NCBI RefSeq assembly: GCF_000422545.1
Contig: NZ_AULZ01000016.1
Location: forward strand, 53,006 to 117,005
Length of the DNA: 64,000 nt
From: Desulfocurvibacter africanus subsp. africanus DSM 2603
GTDB lineage: Bacteria > Desulfobacterota > Desulfovibrionia > Desulfovibrionales > Desulfovibrionaceae
Direction of reading: 5' to 3'
The stretch's first letter is position 1, and every line of letters starts with the position of its first letter. Under the pieces are notes generated by a model. The model saw nothing but the letters and a program-made list of their open reading frames with translations. It ran no database searches and was not told the origin of the DNA. This document shows positions 25,464 through 34,712 of this stretch, one piece after another. The position numbers were made by a program, and so were the translations under genes.

Positions 25464-26145
25464 GCCAGAAATGTCCTCCACGGTTGAGCTTTCCGATGTA
25501 TCGCTGACCCTATCCGGCGGCGCAGGGCCGGTCAACATCCTGCGCGGCGTGAGTCTTGCGCTCGGGTCCGGCGAAGCTGTCAGCGTCATGGGCCCCTCGG
25601 GCTCAGGCAAGACCTCCCTGCTCATGGTCGTCTCCGGCCTGGAACGGGCCACCTCCGGGGGCGTGCGCGTGGCAGGCCGCGATCTTTCGGCCATGGGCGA
25701 AGACGAGCTGGCCCGCTTCAGGCTGCACCATGTGGGCATCGTGTTCCAGTCCTTCCATCTGCTGCCGGCCATGACCGCCCTGGAAAACGTGGCCCTGCCC
25801 CTGGAGCTGCTGGGCGACCGAAAGGCGCGCATGATGGCCGCCGAAGCCCTGGAGTCCGTGGGACTCGCCGGCCGCCAGGAGCACTTCCCGGCCGAGCTGT
25901 CCGGCGGCGAGCAGCAGCGCGTGGCGCTGGCGCGGGCCTTTGCCGCCCACCCGGGGCTGTTGCTGGCCGATGAGCCCACGGGCAACCTGGACGAGGCCAC
26001 GGGCGCGACGGTCATGGACCTGCTGTTCCGGCTTCAGAAGGAACACGGGACGACACTGCTGCTGGTGACGCACGACAGCCGGCTGGCCGACCGTTGCGAC
26101 AGACGCCTGCGCATGCATGGCGGCATTGTCAGTGCTCTGGAATAA
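25462..26145 (+). CDS. ybbA: ABC transporter ATPase YbbA-like
   Basis: This 227-residue ATPase of the LolD/MacB-like family has Walker A GPSGSGKT, Q-loop FQSFHLL, signature LSGGEQQRVALARA, Walker B LLLADEPTGNLDEATG and switch His in VTHDSR. It should pair with the FtsX-type permease YbbP, which here lies 3.4 kb downstream at 29541 rather than adjacent. The start ATG 25462 overlaps the tesA start on the other strand; ATG 25471 is an alternative. The role of YbbAP is not settled; release or export of lipids or lipoproteins has been proposed. Confidence 0.85.
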   Translation: MPEMSSTVELSDVSLTLSGGAGPVNILRGVSLALGSGEAVSVMGPSGSGKTSLLMVVSGLERATSGGVRVAGRDLSAMGEDELARFRLHHVGIVFQSFHLLPAMTALENVALPLELLGDRKARMMAAEALESVGLAGRQEHFPAELSGGEQQRVALARAFAAHPGLLLADEPTGNLDEATGATVMDLLFRLQKEHGTTLLLVTHDSRLADRCDRRLRMHGGIVSALE

Positions 26146-26202
26146 TGGGGAAGATGCGGGCGGAACATGCCCTGGCATCCGCCAGGGGAGCCGTTGTTGT
26201 TC

Positions 26203-27879
26203 CTATTCAGCTGATTTCTTGACCTTCTGCGCCACCCACGACAGAACCCTGGCCAACTCCTGCATGTCGATGGGCTTGGAGATGTAGTCGTCCATGCCCG
26301 CGGCGAGCAACCGCTCCTTGTCCCCCTCCAGGGCATAGGCAGTCAGGGCTATGATGGGGATGCGGGGATCGACGCCTTTGACAGCGCCGCTCCTGATGAT
26401 GCCGGTCGCCTCCTCCCCCGACATTTCCGGCATGCGCACGTCCATGAAGATACAGTCGAAGTGCCGCCCTTCCAGTTTCTCCAACGCTTCCCTGCCGTTC
26501 GACGCCACCACGACCTCATGGCCCCGCTGCTCAAGCAGGCTCTGAGCCAGGAGCTGGTTGATCAAGTTATCCTCGACCAGCAGGATTGAGAGGGGCTCGC
26601 TCGCCTCGGGAGCCTTCTCCAACGCCTGGACCCGTTTCCCCACCGCCGGGCCCGCCGCCCTGGACAGCCTGACGGTGAAATGGAATGTGCTTCCTTTGCC
26701 AGGATCGCTCTCCACCCAGATTCTCCCGCCCATCATCTCCACGAGTTGCCTCGAGATAGACAAGCCGAGACCCGCGCCACCGTACTTCATGTGCGCCGAA
26801 GTGCCGACTTGGGAGAAGCTCTCAAATATCTTCTCCTGCTTGTCGGCCGGGATGCCTATGCCCGTGTCCCGGACACTGAACAGAAGCTGCACGCTCTCTC
26901 CGCCCGCCAGTCCCTCCGGCTCGGTCCGATCGACCCGCACGACGACGCTGCCGCGCTCGGTGAACTTGATGGCGTTGCCCACCACGTTTGTCAGCACCTG
27001 GCGTATCCGGCCCTGGTCGCCCGCGAGCCGCTCCGGGACGTCCGGATCAATACTCCAGCGCAGAGGAAGGTCCTTTTTCTTGGCCATATAGGAAAGTGGC
27101 CTGAGCGTCGTCTCGACCATATGACGCGGATCGAACTCGCGGAGATCGAGCTGCAACCTACCGGCTTCGATCTTGGAAAAATCCAGGATGTCGTTGATGA
27201 TGTTGAGCAGCGCAAGGCCAGACTGCTTGATAAACCCCAGATACTCACGCGTTTGGACATCGCTGGCGGTGAGCAGGGCGAGTTCGACCATGCCGATGAT
27301 CCCGTTCATGGGCGTGCGAATCTCGTGGCTTATGTTGGCCAGGAATTCGCTCTTGGTCCTGCTGGCCGATTCGGCCGCTTCCTTGGCCTGCTTCAACTCG
27401 TCCTCGGCCTTTTTGCGATCCGTGATGTCGCGCACCACAGCCACGGCATATCGTTTGCTTTCGAAGTAGTGCAGGCTCAGATTGATCTCCAGTGGAACAA
27501 TGTGGCCGTCGGATGCGCGCATGGACATCTGAAAGCGTTCCTCGGCCGGGAGACCAGCCTCTCCGCCTGCGGAAAGGTGTTCCCCCCAAGCGTCTGCCGT
27601 CTCGCCAGGAAGAGCATCCCGCAGGCTGATCCGCACCGCCTCCGGCTTGCATCGCCCAATTAGGCGGCAAGCGGCCTTATTCAGATCAATGATGCGACTT
27701 GATGCGATATCGACAAGGAGAATGGCGTCGCTTACCGCGTCGAGAAGGACGCGGAAGCGTTCCAGATCCGAAAGGCGACGCTGCAGCTCCGGGTAGTAGG
27801 TCTTCCTGACGGACCGCTCGCCCAGGCCGATGAGCTTATCGCGTAAAGGATCGCTGCCCCGGTCAGAGCGCTTGTTCAT
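26203..27879 (-). CDS. PAS-HisKA-HATPase-REC hybrid histidine kinase
   Basis: This 558-residue cytosolic hybrid kinase has an N-terminal coil, a PAS domain (about residues 40-155, LLDAVSDAILLVD to VVRDITDRKKAEDEL), a kinase core with H185 in [12 protein letters not shown] box TNVVGNAIKFTE, DTGIGIP and GGAGLGLSI, and a C-terminal receiver with D480 in IFMDVRMPEMSG. It has no HPt domain, so its receiver must pass phosphate to a separate HPt. Its start lies inside the 3' end of the alcohol dehydrogenase gene (17-base overlap), so the pair is one operon and the kinase may sense a related metabolite or redox state. Confidence 0.9.
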   Translation of the reverse strand: MNKRSDRGSDPLRDKLIGLGERSVRKTYYPELQRRLSDLERFRVLLDAVSDAILLVDIASSRIIDLNKAACRLIGRCKPEAVRISLRDALPGETADAWGEHLSAGGEAGLPAEERFQMSMRASDGHIVPLEINLSLHYFESKRYAVAVVRDITDRKKAEDELKQAKEAAESASRTKSEFLANISHEIRTPMNGIIGMVELALLTASDVQTREYLGFIKQSGLALLNIINDILDFSKIEAGRLQLDLREFDPRHMVETTLRPLSYMAKKKDLPLRWSIDPDVPERLAGDQGRIRQVLTNVVGNAIKFTERGSVVVRVDRTEPEGLAGGESVQLLFSVRDTGIGIPADKQEKIFESFSQVGTSAHMKYGGAGLGLSISRQLVEMMGGRIWVESDPGKGSTFHFTVRLSRAAGPAVGKRVQALEKAPEASEPLSILLVEDNLINQLLAQSLLEQRGHEVVVASNGREALEKLEGRHFDCIFMDVRMPEMSGEEATGIIRSGAVKGVDPRIPIIALTAYALEGDKERLLAAGMDDYISKPIDMQELARVLSWVAQKVKKSAE

Positions 27880-29029
27880 ACAACCTTTCGATGTCCTTTT
27901 GCGTTGGCCGGCGGGGATTGGTGATCATGCATGGGTCGCGCATCGCCTTTTCGGCCAAAGTTGGGATATCCGTCCGCATTACGCCGAAATCCCTGAGCGT
28001 CCTGGTTGCGCCCGTTTCCCGCTTGAGCCCCTCGATGGCGTAAAGAAGCGTTTGCTTCCTTTGCGCCATGGTCATCCCTTTCAGATCGAGGCCCACTGCC
28101 TCGCTGATATCGCAATACCGCTCCGCGGCATGTTCGAAATTGTAGTCGATGACATGACTGAGCAGGATCGCATTGCTCTCTCCGTGGTGCACGTCGAGGA
28201 GTCCGCCCAGGCTGTGCGCCATGGCATGCACCGCACCCAGGATCGCGTTGGAGAAGGCCAACCCGGCCTCCAGGCTGCCCAGCATCATCCTGCCTCGCAG
28301 ATTAAGATTCTGCGGGTCCCGCATGACTGCTGGCAGGGTCGGGAATATACGCCGCAGCGCGCTCAGGGCGAAGAGGTCCGTGACAGGAGAGCTGGCGTTG
28401 GAAACGTACGCCTCAATGGCATGAGCCAGGGCGTCGAGGCCGCAGTTGGTTGTTGTCTCCAGGCTCATCGTCGTGGTCATGACAGGATCGATAAGGGATG
28501 CGTCCGGGACCATGGTTTTGCTGACGATGGCGATCTTCACGCGGCGGGCGGTGTCGGTGATAATGGCGAACTGGGACACGTCGGCGGAGCTGCCAGCGGT
28601 AGTGGGCACGCAGACGAGAGGCGGACCTGGAACATCGACCTGGTCCACGCCCTCGAACTCCAGGATGTGGCGTTTGCTGGCGCTGACGATGCCCACCCCT
28701 TTGGCCAGGTCCATGGGGCTGCCGCCGCCGACTGCTACGATGGCGTCGCATCTCTCCTCCCGATAGACGCGCGCGCCCTCCATCACCTCGCTCTCCCGAG
28801 GGTTGGGAGTGACCTCGGAGTACATGGCCCACGACAGGCCGGCCTCCTCCAGGCTGGCCTGAACCTTGCCCGCCCATCCCGCGGCGATGAGATTGGGATC
28901 GGTGACGAGAAAGACCCGTCTGGCTCCAAGATTCAGGGCATATTGCCCGGCAAGACCGGAAGCGTCCCGGCCGAAGACGAACTCCGGCGCGGCGAACTTA
29001 CGCAAATCGAGAAGCTGGGCGTCTGCCAT
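27863..29029 (-). CDS. Iron-containing alcohol dehydrogenase
   Basis: This 388-residue group III NAD(P)-dependent alcohol dehydrogenase has GGGSPMDLAKG for nucleotide binding, PTTAGSSADVS and the metal ligands D199 and H203 (GLDALAHAIEAYVS), H268 (VHAMAHSLGG) and H282 (HHGESNAI). It interconverts short alcohols or diols and aldehydes; the substrate is not deducible, but ethanol and 1,3-propanediol types are typical in sulfate reducers. I start at ATG 29029 with GGGAGG upstream. The 3' end overlaps the hybrid kinase gene. Confidence 0.9.
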   Translation of the reverse strand: MADAQLLDLRKFAAPEFVFGRDASGLAGQYALNLGARRVFLVTDPNLIAAGWAGKVQASLEEAGLSWAMYSEVTPNPRESEVMEGARVYREERCDAIVAVGGGSPMDLAKGVGIVSASKRHILEFEGVDQVDVPGPPLVCVPTTAGSSADVSQFAIITDTARRVKIAIVSKTMVPDASLIDPVMTTTMSLETTTNCGLDALAHAIEAYVSNASSPVTDLFALSALRRIFPTLPAVMRDPQNLNLRGRMMLGSLEAGLAFSNAILGAVHAMAHSLGGLLDVHHGESNAILLSHVIDYNFEHAAERYCDISEAVGLDLKGMTMAQRKQTLLYAIEGLKRETGATRTLRDFGVMRTDIPTLAEKAMRDPCMITNPRRPTQKDIERLYEQAL

Positions 29030-29540
29030 GGCAACCTCCCGTCGGGCGGGGCGCTGGGTCACATCTTTTCGCGCTGGTTAGCCGGCATCCGACTAAGGAT
29101 TGAACCAGTCGGCGGAAGATGGCTGGGTGACGCCGAGCGCCCTCTCTGTCCCGGCGCCGTAAGCCTTGTCAGCGAGGTTCCGAAGCATTGCAATCAAAGT
29201 ATTAGTTTGAACGGCAGGCCAGGGACAGAATCACCCGCTTACACTATTGAGCCCATGGTACAGTATTGGACCATCATGACAACAATGAATCCCATGAATT
29301 CCATGCCAGCCCACGATCAAGGCGCTTGGCCCGCAGGCAAAGACACATGTCGGCATCCGACAGTCGGCCCAACTGACCACTCTTATGGCGGTTTCGGCCT
29401 TGTCCTGATCCGCCGCAGACGGTAACCTGATCAAGAGATTATGGCCGACCAATGATAAAACACCCATTGCGAGAACACCCTCGGGCAAGGAAGACCTCTG
29501 CATACAGAGTCTACCTTCCCTTTGGCCGCTAGAGGCTTCC
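29030..29540. other. 511-base divergent region between alcohol dehydrogenase and ybbP
   Basis: No gene is supported. The inverted repeat ATGGT ... ACCAT (near 29254-29273) lies in an AT-richer patch and could be an operator for the alcohol dehydrogenase-kinase operon. No promoter on either strand is convincing. Confidence 0.45.
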
Positions 29541-32051
29541 ATGACCCCTCTCACAATTTCCCTCGCCCGCCGCGAGCTGCGCGGCGGGCTCAGGCGTTTC
29601 GGGGTTTTTCTGGCCTGCCTGGCGCTCGGCGTCGGCGTCATCGCGGGCGTGGGCACGCTGTCCGAAGCCATCGAGCGCGCCCTGGCCCAGGACGCGCGGG
29701 CGCTGCTCGGCGGCGATGCGCAACTGCGCACGACTTTCGCCGAAATCCCGCCGGATGTGTTGGCCTACGTGCAGGAGCGCGGTCAGGTCTCCCGCTCGGC
29801 GCGCATGCGCGCCATGGCCGGTTCGCCGGGCGGAAGCCGGACCCTGGTGGAACTCAAGGCCGTGGATGAGACGTATCCGTTTTACGGCGACATGGTCCTG
29901 ACCCCGGACATCGATCTTGAGCAGGCCTTGGCCGTGCGCGACGGCCTGCCAGGCGCGGTGGCCGACCAGGAGTTGCTGACCCAGCTCGGACTTTCCGTTG
30001 GCCAGCGCATCGTCGTTGGCGACATGGAACTGGAGTTGCGCGCGGCCATCGACAAGGAGCCGGACCGGGTCGTGTCGGCCTTTGCCCTGGGGCCACGGCT
30101 CATGATCTCCATGCAGGCCCTGGAGCAGTCCGGTCTAGTCCTGCCCGGCAGCATGGTACGCAGCGACTACAACATCCGGCTGCCGTCCAAAGCCAATGCC
30201 CAGCGATTCGTGAAAGACCTGAGCGCGGCTTTCCCTGACGCCCCCTGGAGCGTGTCGGACTACACGCGCGCAGCGCCCGGCGTGCGCCGCGTGGTGGAGC
30301 GCATGGGCCTGTTCCTGACCCTGGTGGGCTTGACGGCGCTGCTGGTGGGTGGCCTTGGCGTGGCCGGGGCCGTGGACGGCTACCTGTCGGGCAAGCTGCG
30401 CTCCATCGCCATCCTCAAGTGCCTGGGCGCGCACGGTGCGCTGGTCACGCGCGTCTACCTGGCGCAGATCCTGGCCATAGCGCTTGTGGGCACGCTGCTG
30501 GGCCTGGCCTTGGGCCTGACCTTGTCCTGGGTCGCGGCCGGCACGCTGGCGGGTTGGCTGCCCGTGGAAGTCCGCGTGGGCTTCTTCATGCGGCCCCTGG
30601 CCACGGCGGCCGGCTTCGGCATGCTCACGGCCCTGGTGTTTTCCTTGCCACCGCTGCTGCGCGCGCGGGCCGTGCGGCCGGCCGGACTGTTCCGCTCCTA
30701 CCGTGGGCCGGGCCGCCAGCCGCTCACGGGCCGGGCGCGGTTGTACGTGGTCTTGGCCGGGCTGGCCCTGGCCGGGTTCGCCATCGCCGTGACGCCGCAA
30801 CGATCCACGGCGGCCTGGTTCGCCCTGGCCGCCGCGCTGGCCTTCGGCCTGCAACTGCTCCTGGGGCGCGGCCTGGCCCGCCTGGCCGGCGCGCTCAAGC
30901 CCCGCGATCCGCTACTGGCCATGGCCCTGCGCAGCCTGCGCCGCTCGGGCAACGCACCCACGGCTATGGCTTCCCTTGGCCTGGGGCTCACGGTGCTCGT
31001 GGCCATCATGCTTGTGCAGGGCAACCTGCGCCGCCAGGTGGACATGGAGATGCCCGCAAGCGCGCCAAGCTTCTTCTTCGTGGACATCCAACCGCATCAG
31101 GTCGAGCAGTTCGAGTCCGCCGTGGGTCAGGTTGCCGGCGTCGAGCGCGTGGAGCGCATGCCCATGCTGCGGGCGCGCATCACGGCCATTGACGGCGTGC
31201 CCGTGTCCAAGGCCAAGGTCGATCCGTCCGTGGCCTGGGCCGCGCGCGGCGACCGGGGCGTGACCTATGCGGCCGAGCTGCCCGAGCACAACCGGCTGGT
31301 GGCTGGCGAATGGTGGCCGGAGGATTACGCGGGCGAGCCGCTGGTGTCCCTGGCCGCTGACATCGCCGAGGGCTTCGGCGTGGGCGTGGGCGGCACGTTG
31401 ACCCTGAACGTCCAGGGACGCGGCTTCGAGGTGAGGATCGCCAATTTGCGCGAAGTGGAGTGGACCAGCCTGGCCATGAACTTCTCGCTGGTCATGTCGC
31501 CGGGCTTCCTGGAATCCGCGCCCCAGACGCACCTGGCCACGGTCTATGCCGCGCCCGGCTCCGAGGACGAGGTGTTCAAGGCCGTGACCTCGATCCTGCC
31601 CAACGTGACCGCCGTGCGCGTCAAGGACGCCCTGGCCACGGTCTCGCGCATGCTCTCGACCATGGGCAGGGCCGTGCTGGCCGTGGCCAGCGTGACCCTG
31701 GCCGCCGGTCTGCTCGTGCTGGCCGAGGCATTGCGCGCGGGCCTGCGCCGTCGTTACTACGAGGCCGTAGTGCTAAAGACCTTAGGCGCCACGCGGCGTG
31801 ACGTGCTGGTCCTCATGCTTTGGGAACACCTGGCCCTGGGCCTGGGCGCGAGCCTGTCCGCCGCACTTCTGGGCAGCTTGGCGGCCTGGCTGTCCGTTAC
31901 CCGGCTCATGGAGGCGGTGCGCTGGACCTTCCTGCCCGGCATGGTCGCGGGCACGGCCGCGGCAGGCACGCTGGCCGTCGTCCTTTTCGGGTTGGCGGGC
32001 ATGCGCCGCATGCTCGGCCAGCGCCCCTGGCAGGTGCTGCGCAACGAGTGA
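29541..32051 (+). CDS. ybbP: FtsX-type ABC permease YbbP-like
   Basis: This 836-residue membrane protein has one N-terminal helix (RRFGVFLACLALGVGVIAGVG), a large periplasmic domain, a central group of helices (about residues 255-460), a second periplasmic domain, and a C-terminal group (about residues 705-825). The two FtsX permease domains include GKLRSIAILKCLGAHGALVTRVYLAQ and YYEAVVLKTLGATRRDVLVLML. It should work with YbbA, whose gene lies 3.4 kb upstream; two minus-strand genes separate them, which is unusual. The gene begins at ATG 29541 and ends at 32051. Confidence 0.88.
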   Translation: MTPLTISLARRELRGGLRRFGVFLACLALGVGVIAGVGTLSEAIERALAQDARALLGGDAQLRTTFAEIPPDVLAYVQERGQVSRSARMRAMAGSPGGSRTLVELKAVDETYPFYGDMVLTPDIDLEQALAVRDGLPGAVADQELLTQLGLSVGQRIVVGDMELELRAAIDKEPDRVVSAFALGPRLMISMQALEQSGLVLPGSMVRSDYNIRLPSKANAQRFVKDLSAAFPDAPWSVSDYTRAAPGVRRVVERMGLFLTLVGLTALLVGGLGVAGAVDGYLSGKLRSIAILKCLGAHGALVTRVYLAQILAIALVGTLLGLALGLTLSWVAAGTLAGWLPVEVRVGFFMRPLATAAGFGMLTALVFSLPPLLRARAVRPAGLFRSYRGPGRQPLTGRARLYVVLAGLALAGFAIAVTPQRSTAAWFALAAALAFGLQLLLGRGLARLAGALKPRDPLLAMALRSLRRSGNAPTAMASLGLGLTVLVAIMLVQGNLRRQVDMEMPASAPSFFFVDIQPHQVEQFESAVGQVAGVERVERMPMLRARITAIDGVPVSKAKVDPSVAWAARGDRGVTYAAELPEHNRLVAGEWWPEDYAGEPLVSLAADIAEGFGVGVGGTLTLNVQGRGFEVRIANLREVEWTSLAMNFSLVMSPGFLESAPQTHLATVYAAPGSEDEVFKAVTSILPNVTAVRVKDALATVSRMLSTMGRAVLAVASVTLAAGLLVLAEALRAGLRRRYYEAVVLKTLGATRRDVLVLMLWEHLALGLGASLSAALLGSLAAWLSVTRLMEAVRWTFLPGMVAGTAAAGTLAVVLFGLAGMRRMLGQRPWQVLRNE

Positions 32052-32360
32052 CCTAGGTGAGCAGAATGAAAGGCTGTTCAGGGAGTTAGCCCCAGCCGCT
32101 TGACCTGAACGGCGGGCTACGCCCCCATGGCTGACGTCAAACCGCCCCAGTGTGCTGGCTGAATGCGCATCGTGCCGTTATTGCAAAGCATTGTTCTTAG
32201 TGCCCGTCTTGCCGGCACCGTTTCTCTCAAAAAGAAAGCCATTAATCCATGCTTCCCTGTTCCCATGATGTCGAAATTCTGGTAGTGCTCGGCCCGATAC
32301 TCCGCGCTTTGCGCACCCCGGGCCATGGCCCGGAAAGATAAACCATGGGAGGGAGCCTTC
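32052..32360. other. 309-base intergenic region, nothing recognised
   Basis: It lies between ybbP and the REC-HPt gene. I see no ORF, promoter or terminator that I can defend; TTTCTCAAAAAGAAAG near 32221 is a weak inverted repeat. Confidence 0.5.
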
Positions 32361-33185
32361 ATGGCGGCATTACCGGCACGACACATGCGGCCCGAATCGG
32401 ACACCGACGCACCGCCGCTCTCCGGCCAAGCGCTCGCGCAGGCCAGCCGCGATCCCGGCCTGCGCATTCTGGTGGCCGAGGACAATCCCGTGCACAGGGC
32501 CTACCTGCTACAGACGCTTATCGACCTCGGCCACAGGCCCGAGGCCGCGGTCAACGGCATGGAAGCGGTGAAGCTCCTGAGCTCCATCGATTTCGACCTG
32601 GCCTTCTTGGATTTGCGCATGCCCGTGCTGAACGGCGAGGAAGTCCTGCGCAGCATACGGGACGGCTTTATCGCCAGGGTTGATCCAGCCCTGCCGGTGG
32701 TGGCCGTGACTGCCCAGTGCGAGCGCGGCCTGCGGGTACGCATGTCGGCCGCGGGCTTCGACGCCTTCATCGGCAAGCCCTTGCGCCGCAGCGACGTGTT
32801 CCAGACCCTGAAAACGCTCGTGGATCAGGACCGGCACGACACGCCGGCCGTGGATCTGCCCGCTGCCAGAAGCTGGCTGTGCAACGATGACGGCACGGTC
32901 TTCAAACGCATCCTGAACATTTTCCTGGAGCAGGCCACGGGCTTCCTGAACTTGTCCTCCGCCGCCCTGGCGGCCGGCGACACGGACACGCTCCGCTTCG
33001 GCAGCCATTCCCTGGCCAATTCCGCGGGCATGCTGCAGGCCGAACGACTGCGTCTGGCCTGTCTGGCCCTGGAGAAGACGACCAGGGTAGACGACATTGA
33101 AGCCGCACGGCAGGCGCTTGCCCCGGTCAAACAGGAGCTGGCTCCGGTCACGGCTGCCGTGCGATCCTATCTGGAGCGTTGTTGA
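32361..33185 (+). CDS. REC-HPt phosphotransfer protein
   Basis: The 274-residue protein has a receiver domain (acidic pair E40-D41, phospho-acceptor D84 in AFLDLRMPVLNGEE, K139 in FIGKPLR) and an HPt domain with H216 in SHSLANSAGML. It has no DNA-binding or enzymatic output. It could shuttle phosphate between hybrid kinases. The start ATG 32361 has GGGAGGG upstream; an in-frame ATG at 32325 lacks such a site. It stands alone on the plus strand. Confidence 0.88.
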   Translation: MAALPARHMRPESDTDAPPLSGQALAQASRDPGLRILVAEDNPVHRAYLLQTLIDLGHRPEAAVNGMEAVKLLSSIDFDLAFLDLRMPVLNGEEVLRSIRDGFIARVDPALPVVAVTAQCERGLRVRMSAAGFDAFIGKPLRRSDVFQTLKTLVDQDRHDTPAVDLPAARSWLCNDDGTVFKRILNIFLEQATGFLNLSSAALAAGDTDTLRFGSHSLANSAGMLQAERLRLACLALEKTTRVDDIEAARQALAPVKQELAPVTAAVRSYLERC

Positions 33186-33283
33186 GAGGCGGACTGCCGC
33201 GTGAAGAAAAGGCCGGCCAAGCGCAAGCGCTCCGGGTGATCGGGCGCAAGGCATGACCGGCCTTAGTCAGCTTGATTAGTACG

Positions 33284-33814
33284 TTACCGTGCGGTCAACC
33301 AGGTGCGGAAGGCTTTCAGCTCCTGAGGCCACTTGATCGAAGACAGGCGGACTTCCAGGAACTGGCGGTAAAGCAAATCCATGAAGCCGATGCACTTCTC
33401 CAGCAGATAGAGCTTCTCCAGCCACATGCCATCAGGATCCTCGCCCTGCTCGCGACGCGTGTCCACCTTGGGCGTGCGCACCGAGTTGTAGGCGAAGTCC
33501 TCGGCCTTGAGCTGCATGGTCCACTCCTCGCCGTCCTGAGCCAGGCGCAGCAGGGCGCGGTTGACCTTCTTGCCCGTGCTCAGGCCCATGCGCGCCTCGC
33601 GCATCTCGGCATGCGGACCGGCCACGGTGGCTACCTCCTTGCCATCGCCGCTGCCGCCCTCCACGGACACGCGCTGCTCCATGTAGACTTCGAACCATTC
33701 GTCGCCGGCCTTGAAGCGGCCGCCTTCGTGCTCGCTCTTGAACCACAGCCAGGTCAGGAACTCCTGGCCCAGGATGGCGCTCTCGCGCTCGGAAAGATAG
33801 AGACCTTCGGACAT
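33284..33814 (-). CDS. RdgC C-terminal half-like protein
   Basis: The 176-residue product begins MSEGLYLSERESAILGQEFLTWLWF and contains STGKKVNRALLRLAQDGEEWTMQLKAEDF, which resembles the C-terminal half of RdgC, a DNA-binding ring protein that modulates RecA filaments. It follows a gene for the N-terminal half: the TAG stop of that gene forms part of the TAGGAGG ribosome binding site used here, with a 10-base gap, so the halves are coupled. I cannot tell whether the split is typical of this clade. The assignment rests on motif similarity and context. Confidence 0.65.
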   Translation of the reverse strand: MSEGLYLSERESAILGQEFLTWLWFKSEHEGGRFKAGDEWFEVYMEQRVSVEGGSGDGKEVATVAGPHAEMREARMGLSTGKKVNRALLRLAQDGEEWTMQLKAEDFAYNSVRTPKVDTRREQGEDPDGMWLEKLYLLEKCIGFMDLLYRQFLEVRLSSIKWPQELKAFRTWLTAR

Positions 33815-33824
33815 GAACGGCCTC

Positions 33825-34442
33825 CTAGCCGGGGAAGTCGGTGGGTTCCAGGGATTCGAGCCGCGGCAAGGCTTCCTCGCCCAGCATGCGCGAGGCCAGG
33901 AAGAAGGGAGTCAGCGGCTCAAGGGCCAACTCGAAGGTCAGCGTGAACAGATCCTCGAACAGGCTGCGCACCTTGGAGTTGGTTGAGGCCAAATAAACCG
34001 TATGCGTGCGCAGGTCCCAGGCAGCCTCGAACACCGCCGGCACCGGCAGGGCCCTGGCGCGCAGCTTGAGCATGACCTGGTCGCGTATCTCGCGCTTGCG
34101 GTCTTTAGGCATGAAGCGCTTGTCCGGGTCCTCGATGGACTCCAGGTAGGAGCGCTCGGCTATGGCCACATGTTTTTTGAACACCGCGGGCTGCACGCGA
34201 CGCGTGTCCAGGCGCAGGGAAAAGATCAGGAAATGTCCTTTCTCCGGCGGAGACGCCTTCCACTTGCTGTCCAAATAGTCATCGGCGCAGACCCAGCCGA
34301 AGGAGCGCTCGTCGGCGGTGTGGTCGATGTCCTGGAAGGCGTGCTTGACCAGCCGCTCCGGCGCCTCGCGCAGGAGCTGATCGTTCACGTCGTCCATGAT
34401 GCGGTAGCGCGAGAGGCTCACGCTTGCGGAAAAGAAAGCCAA
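33825..34442 (-). CDS. rdgC: RdgC N-terminal half-like protein (recombination-associated)
   Basis: The 205-residue product starts at TTG 34442 with GGGAGGAG upstream and reads MAFFSASVSLSRYRI. SFGWVCADDYLD, FLIFSLRLDTRRVQPAVFKK and RKREIRDQVMLKLRARALP correspond to the first half of RdgC, which is about 300 residues long in E. coli. RdgC binds double-stranded DNA as a dimeric ring and limits RecA activity. The C-terminal half is a separate gene 10 bases downstream, so the functional unit is probably a two-subunit RdgC. Confidence 0.75.
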   Translation of the reverse strand: MAFFSASVSLSRYRIMDDVNDQLLREAPERLVKHAFQDIDHTADERSFGWVCADDYLDSKWKASPPEKGHFLIFSLRLDTRRVQPAVFKKHVAIAERSYLESIEDPDKRFMPKDRKREIRDQVMLKLRARALPVPAVFEAAWDLRTHTVYLASTNSKVRSLFEDLFTLTFELALEPLTPFFLASRMLGEEALPRLESLEPTDFPG

Positions 34443-34573
34443 GGCGGCTCCTCCCAGTTAGACGGGGTTCACGGGTTCGACCATGCAAGGCAGCTCCGCC
34501 ATACCGCATATCAACGCGGCTTGCCACTCCAATGGCGGCTGTCGCACCGCCAGGAAGGCCGCCAACAAATCAA

Positions 34574-34603
34574 AGCACTTGTCAAGTCGCCCAATGTAAG
34601 GCT
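34574..34603 (+). promoter_or_regulatory. Candidate promoter for the amino-acid transport operon
   Basis: TTGTCA followed after 18 bases by TATGGG lies about 110 bases ahead of the binding-protein gene. It is weak but the best match in the region. Confidence 0.35.
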
Positions 34604-34712
34604 ATGGGATGCCATTCCAGGAACTAAGGGCTGTTGAACTGAGCCAGGCGTTATCTTCGGCTAGAGTGTTGACTCGCAAGACAAGGAAACAGATCGTCAA
34701 AGGAGCACCGTT

